A stretch of 64,000 nt of DNA, taken from contig OZ257146.1 in the NCBI GenBank assembly GCA_965279255.1, positions 3,534,001-3,598,000 of the forward strand, written 5' to 3'. How positions within the stretch are numbered: the stretch's first letter is position 1; every line of letters begins with the position of its first letter. The notes beneath the pieces were generated by a model. That model did no database searches, was not told the origin of the DNA, and saw only the letters and a program-made list of their open reading frames with translations. This stretch comes from CAMFLJ01 sp965279255. GTDB lineage: Bacteria; Actinomycetota; Acidimicrobiia; Acidimicrobiales; Acidimicrobilacustridaceae. This document shows positions 34,148 to 44,073 of this stretch, one piece after another. Made by a program: the position numbers and the translations under genes.

Positions 34148-36229
34148 TCAGCCGGCGGCGGGCCAGAGCCTGGACCGCAGACCGGTCTGGCGCACCACCC
34201 GGTTGTCGACGGCCCGGCGCAGCGCGGCCTCGCCGCCGACGAGGGTGACCACCCGGCGGGCGCGGGTGACGGCGGTGTAGAGCAGCTCGCGGGTGGCCAG
34301 CCGCGACTCGGCCGGGGGCAGGATGACGACGATCTCGTCGAACTCCGAGCCCTGGCTCTTGTGGATGGTCATGGCGTGGACGGTCTCGAGGCCCTCGAGC
34401 CGCGACGGCGTGAGCAGCCGGGCGCCGTCGGGGTCGGTGAAGGCCACCCGGTCACCCTCGTCGGTGTGGACGATGACGCCCAGGTCGCCGTTGGAGACGC
34501 CGTTCAGCGGGTCGTTGGCGGTGACGAGCACCGGACGGCCTACGTACGAGCCGATCAGGCGGGGCTCGTCGCCCGTGAGCCAGTCCTCGAAGCGCCAGTT
34601 CCACCAGGCCACGCCGTAGGGGCCGCGGCGGTGGGCGCACAGCACCCGCACGTCGCCGAGCGCGTCGAGGGCGGCGACGGCATCTCCCGCCTGGGCCGCG
34701 GCCCGGGTGCGCACAGCACCCTCGAGGGCGGCGGCCCTGACCGCGGCCTCGCCGGCCTCGGACTCGGCGCCCGCGGCCTGCCAGAACAGGCGCACGCCGT
34801 CGGCGGAGCCGGCGGATGCCGCGGCCGGATCGGCCTCCCGGAGGACCTCGACCGCGGCGTCGGCGTCGCCGGCGCGCACGGCCGCGGCGAAGCGACCGAC
34901 GGCGGAGTCGGCGGGGAAGCGGTAGCTCTGGGCCAGCACCGACACGCACCCGGCCAGCGGGCCCTCGGGTGCGGGTGAACCGGTGAGGGCGGCATCGACC
35001 GCGGGGCCGGCGATGTCGCCGAGGACGGAGCCGGCCTCGACGCTGGCCAGCTGGCCGGGGTCGCCGACCAGCACGACGCGGGCGTCGGCGCGCACGGCGT
35101 CGAGCAGGTGGGCCATCAGCGGCAGCGAGACCATCGAGGTCTCGTCGACGATCACGACGTCGTAGGCCAGCGGGTTGTCGCGGTCGTGGCGGAAGGTGCC
35201 GTCGGGCCGCCAGACCAGCCGCTTGTGGATGGTCGACACGTCGGCGGCGGCGAGGCGGTCGGCCAGGGCCTCGGCCCCGGCGATGCCGCTCGTGGTGAGC
35301 GTGCGGGCCAGCTCCTCGATGCTCTCGCGCATGCGGGCGGCGGCCTTGCCGGTGGGGGCTACCAGGGCGATGCGGGTGGTGGGCTCGGCCTCCAGCAGGA
35401 GCGCCAGCAGGGTGGCGACCGTGGTGGTCTTGCCGGTGCCCGGGCCGCCGACGAGCACGGAGAGCAGGCCCCGGGCCCCGACCTCGGCCGCGGCCCGCTG
35501 CTCGGCTGACGCCGAGAACGCGCCGGCGAAGGCCGAGGCCTCGACCGAGAGCGCGCGGCCGGCGACGCCGGTGCCGGCCCGGCGGGCCAGCTCGGCGGCG
35601 ACGTGGTCCTCGTAGACGCGGTACCGCTCGAGGTAGAGCAGCGTGCCGTCGAGCACGAGGGGCACCCCCCGGCCGATGGGCTGTGGGGGCGTGACACCGT
35701 CGACGACCACCGTGACCAGGGACGACGCGGCCAGGGCGGCGCTCCAGGCCGCCTGGTCGGCGGGCCACGGCAGGGCCTCGATGGCGGCGACGGCCACCGC
35801 GTCGGCATCGCCCTCGACCTCCGCCGGCACCGACTGGCGCACGGTGGCGAGGTCGAGGCAGACGTGGCCGAGGCGGGGCGCTCGGGCGGCGAGCGCGGCG
35901 CCGAGCACGACCTGGGCCTCGGTGGGGTCGAGCACGCGGACACCGCCGTCGACGACGCCGAGGTCGCCCAGCCGGGCGAGGGTGGTGGCGATGTGCACGT
36001 CGGCCGCGCTCAGCACACCGGCCTCGCGCCAGGGAGCCAGGAGCTCCGCGACGGCGACCGGAGTCGACCCGCTCGGAGGTGCGGCCACCGGCTCGGCCGC
36101 GGGCACGACCGGGGCCGCGGGATCGACGGGGACGACCGACTGGTCGGCCTCGGTGGGCGCGTCGGGCTCGACGGGCTGGACCGGCTCGTCGGGGAGCGGG
36201 TCGAAGAGCGACCCCTGCTCGGAGGTCAT
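34148..36229 (-). CDS. recD: Exodeoxyribonuclease V alpha subunit RecD
   Basis: 693 residues, ATG overlapping the recB stop (ATGA). The first 60 residues are Pro/Asp-rich. RecD core: Walker A VGGPGTGKTTT (260-270), APTGKAAARMRESIEE, STIHKRLVWRPDG, Walker B VVIVDETSMV, LVGDPGQLASVEAGSVL, and C-terminal MTIHKSQGSEFDEIVVILP and YTAVTRARR. A 5'-3' helicase in the RecBCD enzyme that unwinds and processes double-strand ends for recombination. Last gene of recC-recB-recD. Confidence 0.95.
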   Translation of the reverse strand: MTSEQGSLFDPLPDEPVQPVEPDAPTEADQSVVPVDPAAPVVPAAEPVAAPPSGSTPVAVAELLAPWREAGVLSAADVHIATTLARLGDLGVVDGGVRVLDPTEAQVVLGAALAARAPRLGHVCLDLATVRQSVPAEVEGDADAVAVAAIEALPWPADQAAWSAALAASSLVTVVVDGVTPPQPIGRGVPLVLDGTLLYLERYRVYEDHVAAELARRAGTGVAGRALSVEASAFAGAFSASAEQRAAAEVGARGLLSVLVGGPGTGKTTTVATLLALLLEAEPTTRIALVAPTGKAAARMRESIEELARTLTTSGIAGAEALADRLAAADVSTIHKRLVWRPDGTFRHDRDNPLAYDVVIVDETSMVSLPLMAHLLDAVRADARVVLVGDPGQLASVEAGSVLGDIAGPAVDAALTGSPAPEGPLAGCVSVLAQSYRFPADSAVGRFAAAVRAGDADAAVEVLREADPAAASAGSADGVRLFWQAAGAESEAGEAAVRAAALEGAVRTRAAAQAGDAVAALDALGDVRVLCAHRRGPYGVAWWNWRFEDWLTGDEPRLIGSYVGRPVLVTANDPLNGVSNGDLGVIVHTDEGDRVAFTDPDGARLLTPSRLEGLETVHAMTIHKSQGSEFDEIVVILPPAESRLATRELLYTAVTRARRVVTLVGGEAALRRAVDNRVVRQTGLRSRLWPAAG

Positions 36230-39200
36230 GCCGCCACCCCCCGGGCCAGGAGGCGGTCGAGCTCCTCGATGGCGGCGGTGGGCGGGCGCCACCACACGAT
36301 GCCGGGCCCACCCTGGGGCGACGGTGGCGCGGCGGGGTCCATCCCCCGGAGGAACAGGTAGGCGGCGCCGTCGAGGTGGCGATCGGGGTCGTAGGCGGCA
36401 CCCATCCGCCAGCGCAGGAAGCGGTGGAGGGCGACGAGGTAGAGGGTGGCCTGCAACGGGTAGCCGTGGTGGGCCATGGCCTCGGTGAGCGATCGGCGGC
36501 CGTAGTCGCCGTCGGAGATGAGGTTGGTCTTGTAGTCGGCCAGCCAGTAGCGGCCGTCGGTGGTGCGGGCGACGAGGTCGACCGAACCGGTGAGCAGGCC
36601 GGCGATGTCGACCCGCTGGGCGCCGGTGGCGGTCTCGCTGAACCACCGCCGCAGGTCGTCGTCGGCGGGGAGGTGGCGGGCCACGACCTCGGCGATGGCG
36701 CGGGCGTCGAGGCCGGCGAGGGGAAGGTCGAAGGCCAGCTCGTCGAGGCGGTCGACCCGCTCGAGGTCGAGCAGACGGCGATCGCCCATGCACCCACCGA
36801 GCGGCGCGCCCATGGCGTGGAGCAGCCCCGCGGCGAGCACGTCGGGGGTGACGGCGAGGGCCCGGTAGTGCAGCAGCTCGGCGCAGCGCTCGCGCAGCTC
36901 GTCGGCGAGGTCGGAGGCGGTGAAGTCGACCCGCTCCATGACCGAGTGCACGAGCGTGCCGAAGGCGGTGCCGGCCGGGGCCGACTGCAGCGGCATCGGG
37001 GCGTCGGTGACCGACACGACGGCATCGAGCGGGGGCACGACCTCACTGGGCTCGTCGACACCGCCGACGGCCGGCATGTCGAGGGCGGCGGAGGCCGCGG
37101 CCTCCTCGGCCAGGTGCTCGATGCGGGCCTTGATGGAGCTGAACGACCACTGGTACCAGGTGCGGTCGATGACCCGCTCGGCGATCGAGACGTCGAGGTC
37201 GTCGGTGCCGTCGGGCCCATGGGAGACGAGCTCCCGGGGCCGACCGCCGACGGCCACGGTCACGTTGGTGATCACGCCCGCGGACCGGGCTGCCAGCGCG
37301 GTTGGATCCTCCGCACCCGCGGCGTGCTCGAGCAGCTCCCCGAGGGGAGAGGGCGTGGAGCCATTGCGGCCGACCGGCGACCACCACAGCACAAGGCGGT
37401 GTTGTGCCCGGGTGAGCGCGACATACAGGAGGCGACGGTCCTCGCCGCGGCGCTCGAGACGGTCGGCATCGGCGACCTTGACGAAGGCCCCGGCCTTGCT
37501 CGTCTTGGCGATCATGGCGTTCGTGTCGATGAGGCGGTGCTCGCCGATCTGGGCGTGGGGCAGGCCCTGCACGTTGGGCCGCCGCCGCCAGAGGGTCGGG
37601 CACAAGACGATCGGGAACTCCAACCCCTTGGCTCGGTGCACCGTGAGCACCTTGACGGTGTCGTCGTCACGGTCGATACGACGCGACAGGAGCTCGGGGG
37701 CGATGGCGTCCTCGTCTCCGGAGAGGTCGGGGTCGAGCATGCCGTCGAGAACGGCGATCAGGGCCGACGCCGCGGTGGGGCGACCCCCGACGAAGCCCTG
37801 CATCAGCTCGAGGATGTGATCGAGGTCGGTGAGATCGCGCTCGCCCCCGGCCTGGGCGAGGACGCGCTCGAGCAGCCCGTCGGCCCGCACCTCGGCCATG
37901 AGGGTGGCCAGCCCACCGGTCGCCAGGCAGAGCCCCCAGCGGCGGAACGTGTCGACCAGCTCGCTGGTTCCGTCGCGCCCGTCGTCGTCGATGGCGTCGA
38001 GCTGGGCGGGAGTTCGACCGACGAACCAGCTCAGGGCGGCGGCCCGCACTCGCGGCGCCGACGACGGGCGTTCGAGCGCCGACAGGAGGATGCGCCACTG
38101 GATGGCTGCGGTGCTGTCGAGCACGGAGTCGTTGGAGGAGGACGCGGCCGGCACGCCGGCCGCCGACAAGGCCGACACGATGGCGGTGGCATCCGCGTTC
38201 GAGCGCACCAGCACCCCGATGTCGGAGGCTCCCAGCGGCCGCCGACCACCCGGAGCCTTCGCGTCGGCGATGGTGACCTCGGCCAGGAGCCGGATCACCT
38301 CGTCGACGAGGTCGCGACGGGCCTCGGAGTTGGCCTCGGACGTCTTGTGATCGGGGTCGAGAGACCGCATCTGGAGCGGCGCGACGTTCCCGCCGAGATC
38401 GACGAGCGCCGGGTCGGCGTCGGGGTGGGCGGCCTTCACCGGCTGGAACGCCACGGCGTCGCTGCCGAACGTGAAGCCACCGAAGAGCTCCTCGAGCCCG
38501 GTCAGGAGCGGCGCGTCGGAGCGCCAGTTCGTGCCCAGGCTGGTGACCAGGTCCGCCCGCTCCCGGGCCTCGAGGTAGGCCGAGAGCTCTGCCGACCGGA
38601 AGCGGTAGATCGACTGCTTCGGGTCGCCGACGACGACGACGGTGGCCGGTCGGGTGCCTTCGAGGAACGCCGCGCGAAAGATGTCCCACTGCACCCGGTC
38701 GGTGTCCTGGAACTCGTCGATCATCACCACCCGGAAGCGGTGCTGCAGCACCGCACGGGTGGCATCGCCCCGAGGCCCGGCGAGGAGCTCGCGGGCCTCG
38801 ACGAGGAGGCTGTCGAAGGTGCGCCGACGCAACGCTGCCCGCCGGCGCAGCACCTCGGCCACGACGTCGTCGACGAGCTCCACGATGCGATCGACGAGGT
38901 CCGCCCGGGCGAGGCCGTCGGCCCGGACCTTGGAGCGGTCGGGGACGAAGAGCGAGGAGTCGGGGATCCGCAGCCGCAGTCGGGTGGCGTCGGCGACCTT
39001 CTTCGCCTCGGCCGGCCAGTCGCCGGTGGCCCCGAAGCGCTCCAGGAAGCGGTCGTTGACCACCTCGTCGACATCGGAGTCGTCGGCCGTGAACCCCACG
39101 TCGACCCCGGCTCCGGCCCCGGTGGCCACCACCCGCGAGCAGAAGCCGTGGATGGTGGAGATCGTGGCTGTGTCGAAGTCGTTGAGCGCCTGCAGCACCC

Positions 39201-39519
39201 GGGCGTGTCGGACCAGCCGCTGCTCCGGGTCCGCGAGGAGGAGGTCGATGACGTCGTCACCACTCGGCTCACCGCTGTCGAGGTGGCGGGCGGCATCGGA
39301 GAGCTTGTCGCGGATGCGCCCCCGCAGCTCGGCCGTGGCCGCCTCGGTGAACGACACCACGCACAGCTCCGACGCGGTGACCCCGAGCTCGGCGACGTAC
39401 CGGGTGACGAGCCCCGCCAACGAGTAGGTCTTCCCGGTGCCCGCGCTGGCTTCGAGGACGGTGAGGCCGGTCGGCAGGGCGCCGGTGATGGAGAACTCCG
39501 GGAGCGGGCCGCCACTCAC
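36226..39519 (-). CDS. recB: Exodeoxyribonuclease V beta subunit RecB (helicase-nuclease)
   Basis: 1097 residues from a GTG overlapping the recC stop. UvrD/Rep-type 3'-5' helicase: Walker A EASAGTGKT (23-31), Walker B VMIDEFQDTDRVQW, VVGDPKQSIYRFR, TNWRSD, and VLTVHRAKGLEFPIV; then the C-terminal RecB nuclease with ...WLADYKTNL at about residue 990-1000. Slightly shorter than E. coli RecB. Works as motor and nuclease of RecBCD. Longer upstream in-frame sequence overlaps recC and is not part of RecB. Confidence 0.95.
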   Translation of the reverse strand: MSGGPLPEFSITGALPTGLTVLEASAGTGKTYSLAGLVTRYVAELGVTASELCVVSFTEAATAELRGRIRDKLSDAARHLDSGEPSGDDVIDLLLADPEQRLVRHARVLQALNDFDTATISTIHGFCSRVVATGAGAGVDVGFTADDSDVDEVVNDRFLERFGATGDWPAEAKKVADATRLRLRIPDSSLFVPDRSKVRADGLARADLVDRIVELVDDVVAEVLRRRAALRRRTFDSLLVEARELLAGPRGDATRAVLQHRFRVVMIDEFQDTDRVQWDIFRAAFLEGTRPATVVVVGDPKQSIYRFRSAELSAYLEARERADLVTSLGTNWRSDAPLLTGLEELFGGFTFGSDAVAFQPVKAAHPDADPALVDLGGNVAPLQMRSLDPDHKTSEANSEARRDLVDEVIRLLAEVTIADAKAPGGRRPLGASDIGVLVRSNADATAIVSALSAAGVPAASSSNDSVLDSTAAIQWRILLSALERPSSAPRVRAAALSWFVGRTPAQLDAIDDDGRDGTSELVDTFRRWGLCLATGGLATLMAEVRADGLLERVLAQAGGERDLTDLDHILELMQGFVGGRPTAASALIAVLDGMLDPDLSGDEDAIAPELLSRRIDRDDDTVKVLTVHRAKGLEFPIVLCPTLWRRRPNVQGLPHAQIGEHRLIDTNAMIAKTSKAGAFVKVADADRLERRGEDRRLLYVALTRAQHRLVLWWSPVGRNGSTPSPLGELLEHAAGAEDPTALAARSAGVITNVTVAVGGRPRELVSHGPDGTDDLDVSIAERVIDRTWYQWSFSSIKARIEHLAEEAAASAALDMPAVGGVDEPSEVVPPLDAVVSVTDAPMPLQSAPAGTAFGTLVHSVMERVDFTASDLADELRERCAELLHYRALAVTPDVLAAGLLHAMGAPLGGCMGDRRLLDLERVDRLDELAFDLPLAGLDARAIAEVVARHLPADDDLRRWFSETATGAQRVDIAGLLTGSVDLVARTTDGRYWLADYKTNLISDGDYGRRSLTEAMAHHGYPLQATLYLVALHRFLRWRMGAAYDPDRHLDGAAYLFLRGMDPAAPPSPQGGPGIVWWRPPTAAIEELDRLLARGVAA

Positions 39520-42500
39520 GACGCGTCCTCCGTCTCGACGGCGCGCAGCACGAGCCCGGTGGTGGCCTCGAAGGTGCCCCAGAGCTGCTCGGACCACCAC
39601 CGCAGGCGCGCCCCGGGGCCGGCACCGACGGGCTCGTCGGCGCGCGGCGGCATCGCCAGGATCCGGTCGAAGTCGGAGCCGAGAGCCATCACCGCCCACC
39701 GATCGGTGCCGTCGCCGCCCTTGGGGTATTCCCACGAGGACCGGGCCTTCCAGAGCCAGTCGTCGCCTCCGCACCACAGGTCGTAGGAGGTCTGGGCCAT
39801 GAGGGGGATGGCGTCGCAACGCGCACGGGTGCGGAGGTCGTCGAGGAAGGTCAGGGTCCGGAGGGCGGCATCGCGGTCGAGGACGCGCACACGGAGGACC
39901 TTCACCGCGGCCTTGTCGGTGCGGTTCTCGCCATCGCGGCCGATGGTGACGACCTCCCAGGCCACCTCGGGGTGGGCCATGGTCAGCGCAGCTGCCGCGA
40001 CCCACGAACGGAGATGATCCTTGGCCCGCACCCGGGAGGCGGTCACCCCGACCACCAGGTGCTCACACACGCCCGGCACGGTGCCCAGGAGCCGGCGGGC
40101 ACCGCCGCCGAGCTCGACGACCGCGTCGAGCGGCACCGGCCGCGGTTCGTGTGCGACATCGCCGAGCTCACGCACGAGGGCGTCATGGAGCGCCTCGACC
40201 CTTCGCCGGGAGTCCTCGAGGGCGCCGGCCCCGAACGCGAGCGGTGGCACTGCGCCCCGACTGCGCTCCACGGCCTCCCAGGCCTCCTCGGTGGGCTCGA
40301 CCGCGTCGGGGTCACAGGCCAGCCGGACCCGCAGCAGTCTGTCGGTGACCTTCCAGACCTCGAGCGGCTCGAGCTTCAGCGGGATGGAGTCGTCGCGCTC
40401 CTCCTCGGTGTCGGGCAGGGAGATCTCGAGGCGCCGACGTAGGAGCAGCTCAGGAGCATTGGCGCACGCGGTGAGGAGCTCCTCGATCGGGAGCTCCGCG
40501 ACGAGGTCGGCGATCACCGGGGGCGACGGGAGCGGTTCGGCCAGGAACGGTCGTGCGCCGTGGGTCTGGGAGCGACGCGCCAACGCGGCCGCCAGCGCGC
40601 CCTTGTCGAAGCTCCACGGGGTGTCAGGCACGCCGAGCGCCCCCGGCCGCAGGGCGCGCTCGGACCAGGCCTGGCGAGGGTGGTCGACCGTGATGACCTC
40701 GCTGGCGTCGGTCACGAGGCGGCCATCGGCGAGACGGATCGGGGGGTCGGGAAGCCGGACGGTGGCATCGACGAGGTCGAGCAGCTCGGCCACGGGCACG
40801 ATCGGCGGCAAGGAGGCGTTGGTGCGGATGTCGTGGCCGGTGCTGAACACCAGCAGCCGCTCGCCCGCGGCGAGCACGGCGTCGAGGAGCTGGGCCCGCT
40901 GCTCGCTGCGAGGGTCGCGGTCGCCCACGCACGGCACGGCGGCGACGAGGTCCTCCGAGGCGGGGAGGCTGCCCGAGCCGGTGTCGTCGTCGAGGCCGAG
41001 CAGGCAGATGACCTCGTGGGGCACCCCGCGCTGGGCGGTGAGCGACGACACGGTGACCGCACCCGTGCCGAAGCGGGGACGGCCGCCGCTCCCGACGAGC
41101 CGGGCCCGCACGAGCACCGACAGGTCGCCCGGGTCGACCTCGGTGGTGCGGGGCTCGCCGTCGAGGGAGGCGTCGGCGCGCAGCTCCTCGAGCAGGCGCT
41201 CGACGGCCCGCCACTGCCACGCCTCGGTGTCGGGCACCGCGCACAGGTCGACCAGGGCGTCGCCCAGTGCCGCGCACCACCCGTCGACGGTGCGCTCGGA
41301 GCGGAGGCGGTGCACGGCGAGGTCGAGGCGGTCGACGAGCTCGGCCAGGGCACCGGCCACGGCGACGTCGCTGCCCTCGACCACCGGGTGGAGGGCGACC
41401 TCGCCCGGGCCGAGGCGGGGGCCGGCCGCGGCCATGGTGGAGCCGACGAGGAGCTGGTCGAGGCCGGCCCGCCAGGTGTGGACGTCGAGGTCGGCGGGGA
41501 GCCCGAAGGCCTCGTGGTCGTCGGGCCCGAGGCCCCAGCGCACGTTGGTGGTCTCGGCCCACTCGCTGATGCGGGTGAGCGAGTCGGCGTCGAACCCGAA
41601 CCGCAGCCGCACGGGCGGCCGCGAGGCGAAGGCGATGACCGAGCTGGCCCGGAAGCGGCCCTCGAGCAGGTCGAGCAGGGCGGCGGCGGTGTCGAGCACC
41701 GGGTTGTCCTGCCGGAGGCTGCGGTCGGCGACCCGCACGGGGATGGCGGGCACGCCGTGGTGGTCGTCGCCCGCGAAGACGGCCTCGATCAGCGGGGCGA
41801 ACCGGCTCGGGTCGGGGCACAGCACCGCGACGTCGCGCGCCTCGAAGCGGGGGCGGCCGTCGGGCCCGGTCTCCTCGAAGAGGTGGAGGAGCGCGTCGCG
41901 CAGCACCTCGACCTGGCGGGCGGGGCCGTAGGCGCGGTGCCAGCGGACGCTGTGGTCGGCGACCGGGTCGAGCAACGGGCGACGATCGGGCTCGCCCCCG
42001 GCGACGCCGACGGGCGGCGCCTCGTCGGCCCGGATGCCGTGTTGGAGGCGATCGAGCAGCGACGGCCGTGAGGGCACGTCGGGCACCGGCGGCGTGAGCG
42101 GGAGGGCGCCACCGGCGTTCAGCGCGGCGTCGACGAGCAGCAGGTTGGCCTCTCGCGACGCCTGGCCCCAGCCGGTGACGAGGGGGTTGCCGCTGCCGAC
42201 CGGCACCATCTCGTCGGTGCGGGGCACGGGCAGGGCGAAGGGCCCGTGGGCCACCCGCCCCTCGGCGGCGTACTGCCACCGACGGGCCGAGGCGACCGGC
42301 GCGAACACGTGGACCTCGCGGTGGGCCGAGAGGGCGCCGAGCAGCTCGAGGTGGGGCGAGGGCAGCGAGGCCAGGCCGAACACGGCGACCCGTGACGGCA
42401 CGTCGGCGGGCACGACGCCGGCGGCGACCTGCTCGGTGGCCTGGCGCAGCAGCTGTTCGTCGGTGAGGCCACCGAGGCGCTCCTGCACGGCGCGCCACAG

Positions 42501-43034
42501 GCGCGGCTGCCAGAGCTGGTGGGCGTCGAGCGAGCCGCCGCTGCCGTCGACGTCGCGGCCCTCGCTCCAGATCCGCACCATCTGCGGGCGGTAGAGCGTG
42601 TAGCGGTCGAACAGGTCGGCGATCGCCCGGGCCCGCACCGCGTCGGAGGCCTGGCCCAGCTCGGGGCCGAGCTCCTGGAGCACCTCGTGCACCGCCCACG
42701 TGAGCGGGCCGGTGGCCCAACGGCCGATGCCCGAGGCCTCGCCCACCGCCCGGGCCACGATGCCCGCGGGGAACACGAACTCGACGTTGGCGACGATTCC
42801 GTCCCCCACCCCTCCAGCCAGCCCGTCCCCCGCCCCACCCGGTCCGTCAGCGGGACCGGGCGCAGTGGCCCCCAGCCGGCGGGCCAGCTGCGCGACGAGC
42901 CACGCCTGCACGCCACCGCCGGGGACGGCGACCAGCTCAGGGGTGAAGGGGTCGTCGAGCGGTTCGGCCAGGACCGCGGCCAGCGCATCGGCCAACGGCT
43001 CCAGCGACCCCGCCACGGTCAGGTGGAACGCCAC
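39516..43034 (-). CDS. recC: Exodeoxyribonuclease V gamma subunit RecC
   Basis: 1172 residues, GTG start six bases after a TAACCT box, hence probably leaderless. RecC features: N-terminal FHLTVAGSLEPLADALA and VPGGGVQAWLVAQLARRLG, VRWHRAYGPARQVEVLRDAL, LCPDPSRFAPLIEAVF, VSSLTAQRGVPHEVICLLGLDD, and the C-terminal RecC_C region. Clamps the DNA end and recognises Chi in the holoenzyme. First gene of the operon; a Pro/Gly insertion around residues 55-80 (GPADGPGGAGDG) is unusual. Confidence 0.93.
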   Translation of the reverse strand: MAFHLTVAGSLEPLADALAAVLAEPLDDPFTPELVAVPGGGVQAWLVAQLARRLGATAPGPADGPGGAGDGLAGGVGDGIVANVEFVFPAGIVARAVGEASGIGRWATGPLTWAVHEVLQELGPELGQASDAVRARAIADLFDRYTLYRPQMVRIWSEGRDVDGSGGSLDAHQLWQPRLWRAVQERLGGLTDEQLLRQATEQVAAGVVPADVPSRVAVFGLASLPSPHLELLGALSAHREVHVFAPVASARRWQYAAEGRVAHGPFALPVPRTDEMVPVGSGNPLVTGWGQASREANLLLVDAALNAGGALPLTPPVPDVPSRPSLLDRLQHGIRADEAPPVGVAGGEPDRRPLLDPVADHSVRWHRAYGPARQVEVLRDALLHLFEETGPDGRPRFEARDVAVLCPDPSRFAPLIEAVFAGDDHHGVPAIPVRVADRSLRQDNPVLDTAAALLDLLEGRFRASSVIAFASRPPVRLRFGFDADSLTRISEWAETTNVRWGLGPDDHEAFGLPADLDVHTWRAGLDQLLVGSTMAAAGPRLGPGEVALHPVVEGSDVAVAGALAELVDRLDLAVHRLRSERTVDGWCAALGDALVDLCAVPDTEAWQWRAVERLLEELRADASLDGEPRTTEVDPGDLSVLVRARLVGSGGRPRFGTGAVTVSSLTAQRGVPHEVICLLGLDDDTGSGSLPASEDLVAAVPCVGDRDPRSEQRAQLLDAVLAAGERLLVFSTGHDIRTNASLPPIVPVAELLDLVDATVRLPDPPIRLADGRLVTDASEVITVDHPRQAWSERALRPGALGVPDTPWSFDKGALAAALARRSQTHGARPFLAEPLPSPPVIADLVAELPIEELLTACANAPELLLRRRLEISLPDTEEERDDSIPLKLEPLEVWKVTDRLLRVRLACDPDAVEPTEEAWEAVERSRGAVPPLAFGAGALEDSRRRVEALHDALVRELGDVAHEPRPVPLDAVVELGGGARRLLGTVPGVCEHLVVGVTASRVRAKDHLRSWVAAAALTMAHPEVAWEVVTIGRDGENRTDKAAVKVLRVRVLDRDAALRTLTFLDDLRTRARCDAIPLMAQTSYDLWCGGDDWLWKARSSWEYPKGGDGTDRWAVMALGSDFDRILAMPPRADEPVGAGPGARLRWWSEQLWGTFEATTGLVLRAVETEDAS

Positions 43035-43040
43035 GGAGCG

Positions 43041-43046
43041 AGGTTA
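43041..43046 (-). promoter_or_regulatory. Leaderless-type -10 element (TAACCT) of recCBD
   Basis: Minus-strand TAACCT, six-base spacer, GTG of recC at 43034. The -35 region falls at the edge of hairpin 43070-43106. Confidence 0.55.
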
Positions 43047-43069
43047 CCCACCCCCTGTGACAGCCCCGG

Positions 43070-43168
43070 GAGGCAGAAACCCACCGAAACGGTGCATCGG
43101 TGCCTCGCGAGCCGGGCCACCGCCCCGCCCCGAGGCGGAAACCCACCGAAACGGTGAGGTTCCGCCTC
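43070..43168. repeat. Paired 37-base stem-loops, 37-25-37 geometry, period 62
   Basis: First stem-loop 43070-43106 with arms GAGGCA/TGCCTC, second 43132-43168 with arms GAGGCGGAA/TTCCGCCTC. Both share the core CCCACCGAAACGGTG, itself a CACCG-AAA-CGGTG hairpin. 25 bases separate them. Located after the 3' end of the VOC gene (43204) and before the recC promoter. Same geometry and arm ends as the element at 50993-51091. Confidence 0.85.
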
Positions 43169-43203
43169 ATGGCGGGCCGGGCCGATCGACACGACCGTCC
43201 GGG

Positions 43204-43980
43204 TCAGGCCTGGTCGGGCGGCGGCTGCATCACGTTGAAGACCGCGCCCATCGGGTCGGTGCAGCCCACGAGGCGGCCGTACGGCGTGTCGACCGGCTCC
43301 TGGGTGACGGTGCCGCCGAGGGCCACGACCTGGGCCGCGGTGTCGTCGGCCGAGGCGACCTCGATGTAGATCCGCCACCCCTGCGGGGTGCCGTCGGGGT
43401 GGTTCGAGGCGTCCATGATCCCGGCGTACTGGAGCTCGCCCTGCTGCAGCACCGAGTAGCGGAACTCCGGCGTGTCGGCCTCGGTCCGCAGGGTCCAGCC
43501 GAACACTTTCGGGTAGAAGTCGAGCGCGGCCTCGTAGTCGGGCGTGAGCAGCTCGAACCACGCCGGGGCGTTGGTCTCGTTGTGGATGCCGAAGCCGGTG
43601 TGCTCCTTCGACTGCCACATGCCGATCAGCGCGCCGGTCGAGTCGCCGGCCACCACCATCACGCCGAGGTCTCCGACGGGATGGGGACCGGCGAACACCT
43701 GCCCGCCGTGCTCCTTCAGCGTCGCCACGCTGGCGTCGGCGTCGTCGACCTCGAGGTACACCGACCACATGTCGGGCAGCGACTCCTCCATCTTCCCCAT
43801 GAGCCCGGCCACCATCACGCCGTCCTTGGTGAAGTTGGCGTAGCCGCCGAACTCGGCGTTCGGCTCCTGGCAGTCCCAGCCGAACAGCTCGCCGTAGAAG
43901 GCGCGGGCCCGCTCGGTGTCGGCGGACATGAGGTCGATCCAGGTGGGGACGCCGGCGGGGGCGTGATCTCGGGTGGCCAT
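43204..43980 (-). CDS. Two-domain VOC (glyoxalase/bleomycin resistance-like) protein
   Basis: 258 residues, ATG after GAGGAGCCCC. Two VOC modules: residues 10-120 (PTWIDLMSADTERARAFYGELFGW ... GGYANFTKDG) and 137-252 (AWFELLTPDYEAALDFYPKVFGW ... GRLVGCTDPMGAVFNVMQP). This two-module form is common in actinobacteria (hydrolase/CFP32-like). Likely metal-dependent or substrate-binding, cytoplasmic; the reaction is unknown. Ends 36 bases before a hairpin pair. Confidence 0.85.
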   Translation of the reverse strand: MATRDHAPAGVPTWIDLMSADTERARAFYGELFGWDCQEPNAEFGGYANFTKDGVMVAGLMGKMEESLPDMWSVYLEVDDADASVATLKEHGGQVFAGPHPVGDLGVMVVAGDSTGALIGMWQSKEHTGFGIHNETNAPAWFELLTPDYEAALDFYPKVFGWTLRTEADTPEFRYSVLQQGELQYAGIMDASNHPDGTPQGWRIYIEVASADDTAAQVVALGGTVTQEPVDTPYGRLVGCTDPMGAVFNVMQPPPDQA

Positions 43981-44073
43981 GGGGCTCCTCGGGTCGGGGT
44001 GGTCCGGGTGGTCGTCGGGAGGTCTGACCGACGGTGGGGCGCGAACTCATCGGCACGCTGCGACAGTGGACCC

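Noticed and set aside
33771..34280. Plus-strand frame crossing the gap into recD
   Set aside because: No domain and overlaps the recD C-terminus including YTAVTRARR; only the small peptide at 34013 seemed worth a tentative entry.
36079..39786. 1235-codon plus-strand frame opposite recB
   Set aside because: Composition is Gly/Val/Arg/Glu repetitive and it spans recB motifs on the other strand; antisense artefact.
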